From: Duganella sp. Leaf126
GTDB taxonomy: Bacteria > Pseudomonadota > Gammaproteobacteria > Burkholderiales > Burkholderiaceae_D
Reading direction: 5' to 3'
Assembly (NCBI RefSeq): GCF_001423125.1
Contig: NZ_LMNW01000031.1
Coordinates: 459,268-523,267 of the forward strand
Length of the DNA stretch: 64,000 nucleotides
Position numbers and translations under genes: made by a program. Every line of letters starts with the position of its first letter. Positions within the stretch are counted from its first letter, which is position 1. Shown here one piece after another: positions 9,025 to 18,230 of the stretch. The notes beneath the pieces were generated by a model. The model did no database searches. It had not been told where the DNA came from and worked only from the letters and a program-made list of their open reading frames with translations.

Positions 9025-11766
9025 TTAGAACTTGTAGTTCATGCCCGCGATCACGGTACGGCCGTATTTTGCATATTCCAGCTGCTGGGCACGGTCGCCG
9101 TTGTAGGTTTCGTAGGCGGCGTTACGCAGATTGTTCACTTGCAGCACCAGGCCCACACCTTTCATGGCGCCGGTGTTGAAGGTGTAGCCGACCTGCAGGT
9201 CGATGATGTTCTCGCCGACCACGTAGCGCAGCGCCCGGTCGTTGGAGAAGTTGCCGATCTCGCCGACGAAATCGGAGCGACGACGCTGGCTGACACGGGT
9301 CTCAAAACCGTCTTTCTCGTAGTATGCGGTCAGGTTGGTCGTGCGCTTGGACAGGCCAGGCAGCGGAATATTGTTGCCGATGCTGCCGCTCGGATCCTCG
9401 ATCGTGATCTTGCTGTCGGTGTAGGTGGCGCTGGCGGAGACGCCAAAGCCGTCCAGGGTCTTGGTCAGCATATTCAGCGGCAACGAACCGGACAGTTCCA
9501 CACCTTTCAGGATGCCGCCCTTGCCGTTGTAGGCAGCGCTGAAGTCACCGGTGGTCGAGCGCAGTGGCTGGCCATTGGTCATCAGGAAGTCGGCCGGGAA
9601 GTAGGTCGAGAAATCGGTGCGACGGGTCTGCGTAAAGATATACGTATCAAGCTTCTTGAAGAAGGCTGCTGCAGCAAAATAGGCTTTCTTGTCGAAGTAC
9701 TTCTCGTACGAAATATCGAACGCCTTGGCGCGCCATGGGTCGAGTTGTGCGTTACCGCCGCTGCCGTTCGGTTCGCCCTTGGTCAGGTCGACGTTGATTT
9801 CACGTGCCGAACGCAGCTGGTCTACGCGCGGACGCGCCAGTTGCTTGGCCAGTGCCAGGCGCACGGTCTGCTGGTTATCGAAGCCGAACGCCAGGTTCAT
9901 GCTAGGCAGGATGTCGGTGTAGCTCTTGCCATCGTGGATGGGCTGGATCTGGCTGCCGACCGGCTTGCTGTTGTCGAGGTAGCGCGAGTCCGACGACTGC
10001 TTGGTGTTCTGCATCTGCACGCCGATGTTACCGCGCAGGCTGACCGCTGGCGACAGTTCGGTGTCGATATTGGCCTTGGCGAAGCTCGTGATGACTTTTT
10101 CGTTGACGGTCCACGCTTTCGGGATCAGGTAGGTCAGGTCTTCGCTGGGCAGGAACGACATGTACTGGCTGACGAAGCCGGGCACATTCCAGGTCGGGAT
10201 CGAACCGGCGCCGGCAAAGCCCAGATCGGCTGCACCGTATTGCAGGTTGCCCGGAACGGCGACCGGCCCGCCGACCAGGTTGATCGCGCCTTCGGCCTGA
10301 CGCTTGCTCTTGCTGCGGTCGGCGTAATTGACGCCGAAGTCGAAGCTCGAGAACGCTTTTTCCAGCGCGCCTGCTGCGCGCACATTGGCGGTCAGCTTGG
10401 CGCCTTTCAATTCGTCTTCGACGCGCGGCACCTTGCCGTAGCCGGAGCCGTAGATGGTGTTGCCAACGTACAGGTTGTTGGAATTGCTGTAGTCGAGACC
10501 GGTCGTCAGGCGCGAGTAACCGCCATTGCCGTAGCCAAGGGCGACATTGTCCAGCAGGGCCGAGGCGCCGCCATTGCTGTATTGCAGATTGTTTTCCAGG
10601 CCGGTCTCGTTGCGCTTGGCTTTCGAATAGCTGAGGTCGCCGAAGATGGTCCAGTCGCTGGACTTGTATTCGTTGCTCCAGCCGATTGCGCGGATCTCAT
10701 CCTTGCGCTTGTTATACATGCCGCGCACCAGCGGACGCACATTGTTGAGCGTGCCGCCGGCGATGGTGCCATTGTTGACCACGACAGGGTTGTAGTTGGA
10801 CTCGCCTTGTGACAGCGAAATCTCGAGCTGGTTGGCGGTTTCCTCGGCCTTGAAGCGCGACGCGTAAGCGTCGATCATGCTGGTCCACTGCTTGTTCGGG
10901 CGGTACTGCAGCACGCCCATCAGGCCGTCGCGCTGGTTGGTGCCGCTGCGGGCCACGGCCTTGATGCCGTCCGAGGCGAACGTGCCTGCCGGCAGACCGG
11001 CACGGGCATCGCGCTTCCATGGTTCGTACAGGCCGGTTTCGTTGGTCAGAAGCGGAGTTTCCAGGTGGGCATAGCCCAGTGCGATACCGATCGTGCGGTC
11101 GGCGAACTGGTCGATGTAACTGGCCGAGAAGCGGTTGCCGGTATCCTTGGCGTTGCCGATCTTGCCGAGCGAATTTTTTTCGCCGCGGGCATTGAGCGCC
11201 ACGGTGCGGCCGGAGAACGCCAGCGGACGCGCGCTCTGCATGTCGATGGTGCCCGACAGGCCCTGGCCGACCAGGCCGGCGTCCGGGGTTTTATACACGG
11301 TCACGCCCGAGATCAGCTCCGACGGGTATTGGTCGAATTCGACACTGCGGTTGTCGCCGGTCGAGACTTGCTCGCGGCCGTTGAGCAAGGTGGTGGAAAA
11401 GTCCGGCGACAGGCCGCGCACGCTGATCACCTGGGCACGACCGGCCACGCGCTGGGCGGCCAGGCCCGGCAGGCGCGAGATCGACTCGGCGATGCTGACG
11501 TCCGGCAGCTTGCCGATATCTTCAGCGGAAATCGCCTCGACGATGGAATTGGAATCTTTTTTGACCGAGATTGCGTCCTCGATACCGCGACGGATGCCCG
11601 ACACCACCACCGATGCAACAGGCGCCTGCGCATCGGCAACGTATTCGGGCGCAGTGCTCTGCGCCATGACGGGCATGGCGAAGGCGGCGACAAACAGCGC
11701 GCACCCTGCAGCGACCGGGTTGAGTTGGAACGCAGCAGGGCTGCGCTTGTTGGCAAAGATACTCAT
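9025..11766 (-). CDS. TonB-dependent outer-membrane receptor, probably for maltodextrins
   Basis: Outer-membrane active transporter of 913 aa. Signal peptide at the N-terminus (FVAAFAMPVMAQS), TonB-box region VASVVVSGIR, plug with the hallmark SIVEAISAEDIGKLPDVS, then a 22-strand barrel ending in the aromatic terminus VIAGMNYKF needed for outer-membrane insertion. The plug signature belongs to the Xanthomonas/Caulobacter carbohydrate receptor group. A strong GAGGGGA ribosome site precedes the ATG at 11766. It diverges from a secreted glycosidase and is within the maltodextrin gene set, so oligosaccharide import is the probable job; the specific ligand is inferred. Confidence 0.92.
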   Translation of the reverse strand: MSIFANKRSPAAFQLNPVAAGCALFVAAFAMPVMAQSTAPEYVADAQAPVASVVVSGIRRGIEDAISVKKDSNSIVEAISAEDIGKLPDVSIAESISRLPGLAAQRVAGRAQVISVRGLSPDFSTTLLNGREQVSTGDNRSVEFDQYPSELISGVTVYKTPDAGLVGQGLSGTIDMQSARPLAFSGRTVALNARGEKNSLGKIGNAKDTGNRFSASYIDQFADRTIGIALGYAHLETPLLTNETGLYEPWKRDARAGLPAGTFASDGIKAVARSGTNQRDGLMGVLQYRPNKQWTSMIDAYASRFKAEETANQLEISLSQGESNYNPVVVNNGTIAGGTLNNVRPLVRGMYNKRKDEIRAIGWSNEYKSSDWTIFGDLSYSKAKRNETGLENNLQYSNGGASALLDNVALGYGNGGYSRLTTGLDYSNSNNLYVGNTIYGSGYGKVPRVEDELKGAKLTANVRAAGALEKAFSSFDFGVNYADRSKSKRQAEGAINLVGGPVAVPGNLQYGAADLGFAGAGSIPTWNVPGFVSQYMSFLPSEDLTYLIPKAWTVNEKVITSFAKANIDTELSPAVSLRGNIGVQMQNTKQSSDSRYLDNSKPVGSQIQPIHDGKSYTDILPSMNLAFGFDNQQTVRLALAKQLARPRVDQLRSAREINVDLTKGEPNGSGGNAQLDPWRAKAFDISYEKYFDKKAYFAAAAFFKKLDTYIFTQTRRTDFSTYFPADFLMTNGQPLRSTTGDFSAAYNGKGGILKGVELSGSLPLNMLTKTLDGFGVSASATYTDSKITIEDPSGSIGNNIPLPGLSKRTTNLTAYYEKDGFETRVSQRRRSDFVGEIGNFSNDRALRYVVGENIIDLQVGYTFNTGAMKGVGLVLQVNNLRNAAYETYNGDRAQQLEYAKYGRTVIAGMNYKF

Positions 11767-12147
11767 TGATGTCCCCTCTGTACGACACTAGTAATTTCCC
11801 CGTGGTCATGGCGCACTTGGGTGGCGACTACACGAGGAAGCAGAAAAATAACGTTCTATAGACGTTCCAGAAAGAATTTTGTATTAAAACTAGATTCAGT
11901 GTCAATTGAACTTCGTGCCACTTACAGATTCATAGTGACGCAATACTGCGCCTCCCCGGGAAGGAAGCGATTCTCGTTGTATTTCAGCTACAATAAATGT
12001 GGCAAGTGGTTGTAGCAGAACTACAGTTTTTCGCTTGAAAATGCGCAATTTCTGAAACCACATGCCAAAACGCTCAGTAAAGTTGCGGCGCTTCATCGCC
12101 TGATGCGAGCGCCGTGTAGTACGACTACGAACGAAGACGAGGACCTC
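11767..12147. promoter_or_regulatory. Divergent control region, receptor / six-hairpin glycosidase
   Basis: A 381-base AT-rich region between two divergent genes. It contains the near-palindrome AACGTTCTATAGACGTT (11850-11866) around a perfect TCTATAGA core, a possible operator. No clear -35/-10 pair could be fixed for either gene. Confidence 0.35.
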
Positions 12148-14700
12148 ATGACTTTGCACCGATTGCCGGCACCGGCCTTGTGCGTGGCGCTCGCCATGCC
12201 CCTGGCGGCCGCTGCCAGCCCCGCCAGCACCAGCGTGGTGTACCCTGCCCCGCACGGGCAAGCGCACACCGTGCGCGTGAGCACGCCCGACGTGCACGCG
12301 CTGTTGCGCCACTACACCCAGATCACGACCCAGCCCGTGCGCCAGGGTCAGCACCTTGATGGCAAGCAGGAAACCAGCTACGAGGAAACTGCGCAATTAC
12401 CCACCGTCCGCAGCGGCAGCCTGGCGTTCGACGCCCTGTTTGCCCTGGCTGGCGCGGAAATGCGGCGCGACGCCGTCAGCCAGATCCAGGACGGCAGCTA
12501 CAACGGCGGCAAGCCGATTGCCTGCGATTGCTTCAAGACGGGCGAGCTGTGGCACTACGTGTGGACGCGCGACCTGTCCTATGCCGCGGCGCTGTCGCTG
12601 GCCATGCTCGATCCGCAACGGGTACGCAACTCGCTCACCTTCAAGCTGGCGGGCTGGCGCGCCGGTGTGACGCCCGGGGCGCAGGTGGCGGGCAGTGCCG
12701 ACGGGCTGCAGATCGTCCAGGACACGGGCAGCGGCGGCAGCTGGCCGGTCAGTACCGACCGCATGAGCTGGGCATTCGGCGCCGACGAAGCACTGAAGGC
12801 GCTGCCGCCCGCCGAGCGCCAGGCGTTTGCCGTCACCGCCCTCAAGGCCTTGCGCAACACCATCGAGAACGACCGCCTGGCCGCCTACGACACAGGCGAC
12901 GGCTTGTACACGGGCGAGCAATCGTTCCTCGACTGGCGCGAACAAAGCTACGCCGCCTGGATACCCGATGACCTGGCCAGCATGGCGACGTCGAAAGCGC
13001 TGTCGACCAACGTCGCCCATTACCAGGCGCTGACGCTGGCCGCCAGGCTGGCCCGCGAACAGGGCGACGCGGCGCTGGCGCGCCGCTACGACGGCTGGGC
13101 GGCAGCACTGAAACTTGCCATCAACCGTCGCTTCTGGCAGGCCGACACCGGCATGTACAGCAGCCTGACGGCCGGCCACTTCGATGGCGCGGCGCTATAC
13201 AAGTACGACTGGCTGGGCCAGTCGCTGGCCATCATTCACGGCATCGCCGACACCGCGCAGGCGCAGAGCATCCTGGCCCACTATCCGCACGGTCCGCTGG
13301 GCGCGCCCGTGATCTTCCCGCAGCAACAGGGGGTGGCGGTGTACCACAACCGCGCCATGTGGCCATTCGTCACGGCCCACGGCCTGCGTGCAGCGGCCAT
13401 GACGGGCAACGTGGCCGTGGCCGACGCCGCCTACGACACACTGCTGCGCGGCGCCGCCCTGAACCTGTCGAACATGGAGAACTTCGAATGGCTGTCGGGC
13501 CAGCCGCTGCTGACCGATAAACAGGCAAAAGCCGACCTCAGCGGTCCGGTGGTCAATTCGCGTCAGATGCTGTGGTCGATCGGCGGTTACCTGGGCATGG
13601 TAGTGGGCGAGATTTTCGGCGTGCGCACCACCGACACCGGCATCGTGCTGCATCCGTTCGTCACCGCGAAGTTACGGCGCGAAGCGTTCGGCGCCAGCGA
13701 CGCCGTCACCCTGAACAATCTGCAGCTGCGCGGCAAGCGCCTGCAGGTGCAGTTGCGGCTGCCGGCAGCGGCACCGGCCGACCGCCAAGGCTATTATGCG
13801 ATCGACAGCATTACCGTCAATGGCAAGCGCACCGGCGCGACGCTGGACTGGTCGGCACTGTCCGACGACAACCACATCGAAGTGCGCCTGGGCCAGCTCC
13901 TGCCCGGCCAGCAGGCCATCCGCCGCGTCGATGGCACACCGCTCCACGTCGATCCCGCCTTGTACGCGCCGTTCGAGCCGCGCGCCACGCTGGCTGCCGG
14001 CCCAGTCACCGGCGCCACGACCGTGCAGATCGCCTATCCTGGCAATGCCCAGGGTGTGGTGTACAACGTCTATCGCAACGGCCAGCCGGTCGCAACGGGA
14101 TTGACGGCCAGCACCTGGACCGACCGCGCGCCCGGTACGGCAGGCAATGCCTGCTACGCGGTGGAAGCCATGTACGCCAGTTCCGGTAACCGCAGCCATC
14201 ACAGTGCGCCCGTCTGCGTGCAGGCCGGCCAGACCATTGCCGTAGACGACGCCCGGGTGCAATCGCGTCCGGCAGTCGATGGGGGCCGCATTGCGCACTG
14301 GGGCGCGCCGCAAGACACTTTTACCGTGCGCGACGTCGACATCATGCGCGGCGGCAAGTATGTGCTGCAACTGCTGTATCGAAACACCGCGCACCAGGTC
14401 AACCTGGGCATCACTGGTGGCGTGAAGTGGATGGCGGTCAGCGATGAAGCGGGCCGGCAAGTCGCTGCCGGCGTGGTGCAAATGCCACACTCGCCCGAAA
14501 GCGCAGGACCATCGTACTCGACGCCACTGCGCGCCTCGCTGAAACCGGGCCGTTACCGCCTCACCTTGCAAGACTTTTATAATATGAGCTACCTGAAAAG
14601 TAATACCTCGTACGGCGACGCGGGCGGCGTCGGCGGTCCTGCAAACCGCGCAGATCTGCATGGCGTGCGCATCATGCCGGCGCCGGATGAGCTGCCTTAA
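12148..14700 (+). CDS. Secreted six-hairpin (alpha/alpha)6 glycosidase
   Basis: Exported protein of 850 aa. The start at 12148 is chosen over 12103 because it gives a signal peptide (LPAPALCVALAMPLAAAAS) and follows GACGAGGA. Residues about 65-520 look like an (alpha/alpha)6 toroid: KTGELWHYVWTRDLSY, TDRMSWAFGADEAL, YTGEQSFLDWREQSY, KYDWLGQSLAI, MENFEWLSGQ and SIGGYLGMVVGEIFGV. Similar toroids occur in GH15, GH37, GH63 and related families; I cannot assign the family. A fibronectin-like module and a C-terminal beta domain follow (about 620-850). Divergence from the TonB receptor suggests it processes the oligosaccharide that receptor imports. Confidence 0.75.
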   Translation: MTLHRLPAPALCVALAMPLAAAASPASTSVVYPAPHGQAHTVRVSTPDVHALLRHYTQITTQPVRQGQHLDGKQETSYEETAQLPTVRSGSLAFDALFALAGAEMRRDAVSQIQDGSYNGGKPIACDCFKTGELWHYVWTRDLSYAAALSLAMLDPQRVRNSLTFKLAGWRAGVTPGAQVAGSADGLQIVQDTGSGGSWPVSTDRMSWAFGADEALKALPPAERQAFAVTALKALRNTIENDRLAAYDTGDGLYTGEQSFLDWREQSYAAWIPDDLASMATSKALSTNVAHYQALTLAARLAREQGDAALARRYDGWAAALKLAINRRFWQADTGMYSSLTAGHFDGAALYKYDWLGQSLAIIHGIADTAQAQSILAHYPHGPLGAPVIFPQQQGVAVYHNRAMWPFVTAHGLRAAAMTGNVAVADAAYDTLLRGAALNLSNMENFEWLSGQPLLTDKQAKADLSGPVVNSRQMLWSIGGYLGMVVGEIFGVRTTDTGIVLHPFVTAKLRREAFGASDAVTLNNLQLRGKRLQVQLRLPAAAPADRQGYYAIDSITVNGKRTGATLDWSALSDDNHIEVRLGQLLPGQQAIRRVDGTPLHVDPALYAPFEPRATLAAGPVTGATTVQIAYPGNAQGVVYNVYRNGQPVATGLTASTWTDRAPGTAGNACYAVEAMYASSGNRSHHSAPVCVQAGQTIAVDDARVQSRPAVDGGRIAHWGAPQDTFTVRDVDIMRGGKYVLQLLYRNTAHQVNLGITGGVKWMAVSDEAGRQVAAGVVQMPHSPESAGPSYSTPLRASLKPGRYRLTLQDFYNMSYLKSNTSYGDAGGVGGPANRADLHGVRIMPAPDELP

Positions 14701-14885
14701 GAAGAAATAGGTTGCATTGCAGCACGCCAGTCCTATGGTGCGCGCTTGCCAGGTGTTACCATGTCGAATGACAACGGTTCAACCTGGCGTTGCCAACCTT
14801 GTCACAGGAAGATGACTCTCAGTAAGAAATACGCCGGCAGATGCGCGAAAAAAATTGCACATTAGAAATTATTCTATTGTTCCAA

Positions 14886-14913
14886 TTGATTGATTAGTAA
14901 AAGCCGGTACAAT
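14886..14913 (+). promoter_or_regulatory. Sigma-70-type promoter for the YjbE-like gene
   Basis: TTGATT (14886-14891), 16-base spacer, TACAAT (14908-14913). The predicted transcript starts about 40 bases before the ATG at 14960, with GAGGA as ribosome site. Confidence 0.6.
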
Positions 14914-14959
14914 GCCTGCTGTAGTCAAGACGTCTCTTTACTCCACTTTGAGGACCCTC

Positions 14960-15196
14960 ATGAAAAAAATCGCTATCACTGCCGCAGTTCTGGCATTCGC
15001 CGCCGGTCAAGCTTTCGCTCAAACCGCTCCTGAAGCACCAGCTCCTGCACCAGCACCAGCTGCTGCTGGCGCAGCCGGCACCGCTGGCCTGAGCACCGGT
15101 GCCCTGGTTGCTATCGGTGCTGCTGTTGCTGCTGTGGCTGCTGCTGCTTCGGATTCGAATTCGGGCACCACCCACCACGCTACCAGCCATCATTAA
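14960..15196 (+). CDS. Small secreted Ala/Pro-rich protein, YjbE-like
   Basis: Seventy-eight residues. The ATG at 14960 follows a GAGGACCCTC leader and begins a classical signal peptide, MKKIAITAAVLAFAAGQAFA, with cleavage predicted before Q21. The mature part has a Pro/Ala stretch (APAPAPAPAAAG), a hydrophobic glycine/alanine segment (about residues 43-63) and a Ser/Thr/His tail ending in HHATSHH. Layout and composition resemble YjbE, the first gene of the E. coli yjbEFGH exopolysaccharide operon, whose biochemical role is unknown. The presence of a YjbH-domain protein 15 kb away in the same locus supports the comparison, which rests on architecture rather than alignment. Confidence 0.65.
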   Translation: MKKIAITAAVLAFAAGQAFAQTAPEAPAPAPAPAAAGAAGTAGLSTGALVAIGAAVAAVAAAASDSNSGTTHHATSHH

Positions 15197-15246
15197 TTTG
15201 TCCCCTGTCGCTACCGTCCTGAAGGATCGACGGTAATGCCAGCGTA

Positions 15247-15274
15247 CAGCGGCAGGCCTACGGGCCGGCCGCTG
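15247..15274 (+). terminator. Hairpin terminator or attenuator after the YjbE-like gene
   Basis: CAGCGGC-A-GGCC-TACG-GGCC-G-GCCGCTG forms an 11-pair stem with a TACG loop, followed by TTTCTC. The weak T tract suggests partial read-through into the lipid kinase gene 16 bases on. Confidence 0.6.
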
Positions 15275-15290
15275 TTTCTCTGCTTTCCCC

Positions 15291-15647
15291 ATGAAGAACC
15301 AGCCCTTCCACAGGCGCCTAGGGTTTGCGTGGCACGGCATCAGCAGCGCATGGCGCGCTGAAATGAGTATGCGGCAACAAACCGTCGCTACCTTAGGTGT
15401 AATACTGACACTGCTCTGGCTCCGACCCGCTCCCGTTTGGTGGGCCTTACTATTGCTCAACTGCGGCTTGGTACTTGCCGCGGAGTTATTTAATAGCGCA
15501 CTCGAGCATGCGCTCGATCATTTGCATCCCGAACCTCACCCCGCGATCGGGTTAGCTAAAGACTGCGCTGCCGGCGCGGTATTACTCCTTAGTATCACCG
15601 GAGTTGTTTTATTTGCCTGCTTTTTATTCGCTACGTTTTCTCGCTAA
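15291..15647 (+). CDS. dgkA: DgkA-family lipid kinase (diacylglycerol or undecaprenol kinase)
   Basis: Inner-membrane kinase of 118 aa, the length of DgkA. After a short amphipathic N-terminus (FAWHGISSAWRAEMSMR) come three hydrophobic helices and the catalytic motifs ELFNSALEHALDHL and LAKDCAAGAVLL. Established knowledge: E. coli DgkA phosphorylates diacylglycerol, while the Gram-positive relatives phosphorylate undecaprenol. Lying between the YjbE-like gene and the initiating transferase of an exopolysaccharide locus, undecaprenol phosphorylation to feed the lipid carrier pool is an attractive reading, but the substrate cannot be decided from sequence. Confidence 0.88.
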   Translation: MKNQPFHRRLGFAWHGISSAWRAEMSMRQQTVATLGVILTLLWLRPAPVWWALLLLNCGLVLAAELFNSALEHALDHLHPEPHPAIGLAKDCAAGAVLLLSITGVVLFACFLFATFSR

Positions 15648-15709
15648 CGGTATCATGTTGCTCCGCAACATCGCTCACTTGACGAATTTAGAATGTTACA
15701 TGAGCGAAA

Positions 15710-15738
15710 TTGCAGAGTTTGACCCTGATCGGTACAAT
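15710..15738 (+). promoter_or_regulatory. Promoter upstream of wbaP
   Basis: TTGCAG (15710-15715), 17-base spacer, TACAAT (15733-15738). It implies a leader of roughly 165 bases before the wbaP start, containing a GCAA tetraloop hairpin (ACGGC-GCAA-GCCGT, 15822-15835). Confidence 0.55.
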
Positions 15739-15912
15739 GTTTTAACGTTTAAGATTTCTTTTTTCCACAACAAACCGAAGCGATCGTCTGGTCGCATTTG
15801 ACACCGTGATTTCACACTCCAACGGCGCAAGCCGTCGTAGCCTGCCGCATGCAAGACGCGTTTATGATACCGATTTCTGCGTCAATTTTCTTTCCGCAAG
15901 GAGTAGCGACGC

Positions 15913-17373
15913 ATGAAACCGATAGACGCATTTCTCCTGCCAAACAAAGCTTGGCATGCCAGTAAAGTTGCCGAACGTAGCTTATTACTGACCAGCGACT
16001 TGCTGGCACTGTTGCTGGCCGTTGCCTTGGGCCATGGATTGCTGATGGCGAGCGGAGTTGCTGGTGCTGGCAAAGCCGGTGGAGTGTTGTCGTCGTTGAT
16101 GTTGACACCGGTAGCTCTGGTACTGTTCTGGAACCAAGGTCACTATAGCAAGCGCAAGCCGTACGCCCGCGAGGTACGCGAAATGTTACATGCATGCGGT
16201 GGCTTATTCTTCGCCCAGGTGGCGCTGGCATTTTTCAGCGGCTGGGAGATGCCTCGCTTGTTACCGCTCGTCCAGTGGATCTCGGCGCCGGCGTTGCTGC
16301 TGACGCTGCGGGCGCTGCTCAAGTTCAGCATGCTGAGACACGGCAGCTGGAGCAGACCAATGGTCATTGTGGGCACCGGCGCCAATGCAAGAGAAACCGC
16401 GCGCGTTTTCGAAGCAGAACGCTTGATGGGTTACCATCTAATTGCCTTCCTCGACTTGCCAGGCAGCACAACCACCTCTGTTCAGTATCACGACCGCCGC
16501 GGGCGATCGGTACCGTGTCTACATTTGGGCGCGCAAACCGCAATTACCCTCAAACAACTTGGCTCTCCTCATGTCGTGCTTGCACTGGACCAAGGCGGCA
16601 TGGAGTCCTCGCAAATGCTGATTCAGCAACTGAGCCGCGATTGCACCAATCTGCAGATCGTCCCCTCACTACGTGGTCTTCCGCTGCATGGCATGTCGAT
16701 CAATCATTTTTTCGCCCATGACGTCATGGTGCTGGGTATGCGGAACAACCTCGCACAGCGCGGGCCACAGATGCTCAAACGGGCGTTCGACGTGTTCTGT
16801 TCAGCGCTGTTACTCGCACTGACCTCTCCACTTTTCCTTTGGGTAGCGATCCAGGTAAAACTGGGCGGAGGAGGTGGCGTGTTCTTTGGTCACATGCGTA
16901 TAGGTCAGAATGGTGTGCCATTCCCCTGTTACAAATTCCGTACGATGGCCGTCAATGCCGACGTGCTGCTTAAGGAATTGCTGGAAAATGACGCCGCAGC
17001 TCGTGAAGAATGGGAACGCGACTTCAAACTCAAGAATGATCCACGGGTCACCAAGATTGGCCGTTTCCTGCGCAAGACCAGCTTGGACGAGCTGCCACAG
17101 TTATGGAACGTGTTGAAAGGCCAGATGAGCTTGGTTGGCCCACGTCCGGTAATTCGTGCAGAACTTGAACGTTATGGGGAACAGGTTGGTTACTACCTGG
17201 AAGCGCGGCCAGGCATTACCGGACTCTGGCAAACAAGCGGTCGAAACGATGTCAGCTACGAAACACGTGTAAATCTAGATGCCTGGTACGTCAAGAACTG
17301 GTCACTATTTACCGATATCGTTATTTTAATCCGCACGGTGAAGGTACTACTGGTCAAAGAAGGCGCGTATTAA
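15913..17373 (+). CDS. wbaP: Undecaprenyl-phosphate sugar phosphotransferase, WbaP type
   Basis: Initiating enzyme of repeat-unit synthesis: transfers a hexose-1-phosphate (galactose or glucose in characterised members) from its UDP-sugar to undecaprenyl phosphate at the inner membrane. 486 aa, full length for the WbaP architecture. About four N-terminal hydrophobic segments (residues 20-145), a Rossmann-like central domain starting VIVGTGANARETARVFEAE, then a membrane re-entrant helix and the bacterial sugar-transferase domain: KRAFDVFCSALLLALTSP, CYKFRTMAVNAD, FLRKTSLDELPQLWNVLKGQ, MSLVGPRPV and ARPGITGLWQTSGRND. AAGGAG precedes the start at good spacing. It is the only initiating transferase seen. 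Confidence 0.94.
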   Translation: MKPIDAFLLPNKAWHASKVAERSLLLTSDLLALLLAVALGHGLLMASGVAGAGKAGGVLSSLMLTPVALVLFWNQGHYSKRKPYAREVREMLHACGGLFFAQVALAFFSGWEMPRLLPLVQWISAPALLLTLRALLKFSMLRHGSWSRPMVIVGTGANARETARVFEAERLMGYHLIAFLDLPGSTTTSVQYHDRRGRSVPCLHLGAQTAITLKQLGSPHVVLALDQGGMESSQMLIQQLSRDCTNLQIVPSLRGLPLHGMSINHFFAHDVMVLGMRNNLAQRGPQMLKRAFDVFCSALLLALTSPLFLWVAIQVKLGGGGGVFFGHMRIGQNGVPFPCYKFRTMAVNADVLLKELLENDAAAREEWERDFKLKNDPRVTKIGRFLRKTSLDELPQLWNVLKGQMSLVGPRPVIRAELERYGEQVGYYLEARPGITGLWQTSGRNDVSYETRVNLDAWYVKNWSLFTDIVILIRTVKVLLVKEGAY

Positions 17374-18230
17374 GTCCTTGGCGCCCTCCGGCATACGTCC
17401 TTCAGATGGTGATTTTTGCGTCACGCACCATCATTCAGGTCCTCAGCAAGGCACCTAAGCGGGCAAGCCGGGAGCCAAATTTGTCCAACGTGGAGTTGTT
17501 GAATCAGTGCTCGCAGCACAGTTCAGAGACGGCTATTCATCCTTGGTTCACTTTAAAAGCATTCCGCCAGAAATTTACTTCACACCGAACTGGCTCCGTA
17601 AAATCACCGCGTCAGCCGACTCCGCGGCGAACTCGCGAAAAATAAAGTCCCGGCCCAGACTATTGGTAGCGGATGAATGCCGGGCCGCCTGATAGACCGG
17701 TGCTGAACTAATCGGCTTGACCAGGCACGTGGCCTTCGAGCTATCGTCGACATGATGCGAGACACGTGGCGGTCAGAGCATCGATGCTGCTTGTGTAGAT
17801 AGCGCTCCAGCGCAACAAGTGCGACGAAATCGGGACTTTAGAAAGTCAGAGGAGACCGCTTGACCGTCCGACGCACATTTTTAATCAGGACGAGATGGAT
17901 GCATATTGGGCCGAGACGCACGGCACAGATGACTAACTACGAAGCGATATATGGGCATTGCGCACTCCGCTTTAGTAGGCCACCTCACAGCCGCCTAATG
18001 CAACCTGAAACAACTGATGTTTCTCAACGAGGCGAACCGGTGCTGTTTTAAGCGTCCCCCTATAGAGCAACTAGCCGATGCACTCGCTTTCCGCGTCATC
18101 CCGCTAATCAAAGTGCGACTTGGCGCAAGCCAGCCGAACTATCAAAAAATCGTCGGTGGCGGCTTGCGCACTGGTCAGAGCCGTGGAGATCGCGATACTA
18201 AAAAACGGGAAACTTTGATTTCTAGCTCAG
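17374..18230. other. 857-base stretch without a supported gene
   Basis: Between wbaP and the convergent GT2 gene. Only short open frames occur (17406-17645, 17860-18051, 18017-18241, all plus strand), without ribosome sites or recognisable domains, and stop codons break every frame. It looks like decayed sequence at the junction of the rightward and leftward halves of the locus. No transposase motif or terminal inverted repeat was recognised. Confidence 0.5.
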
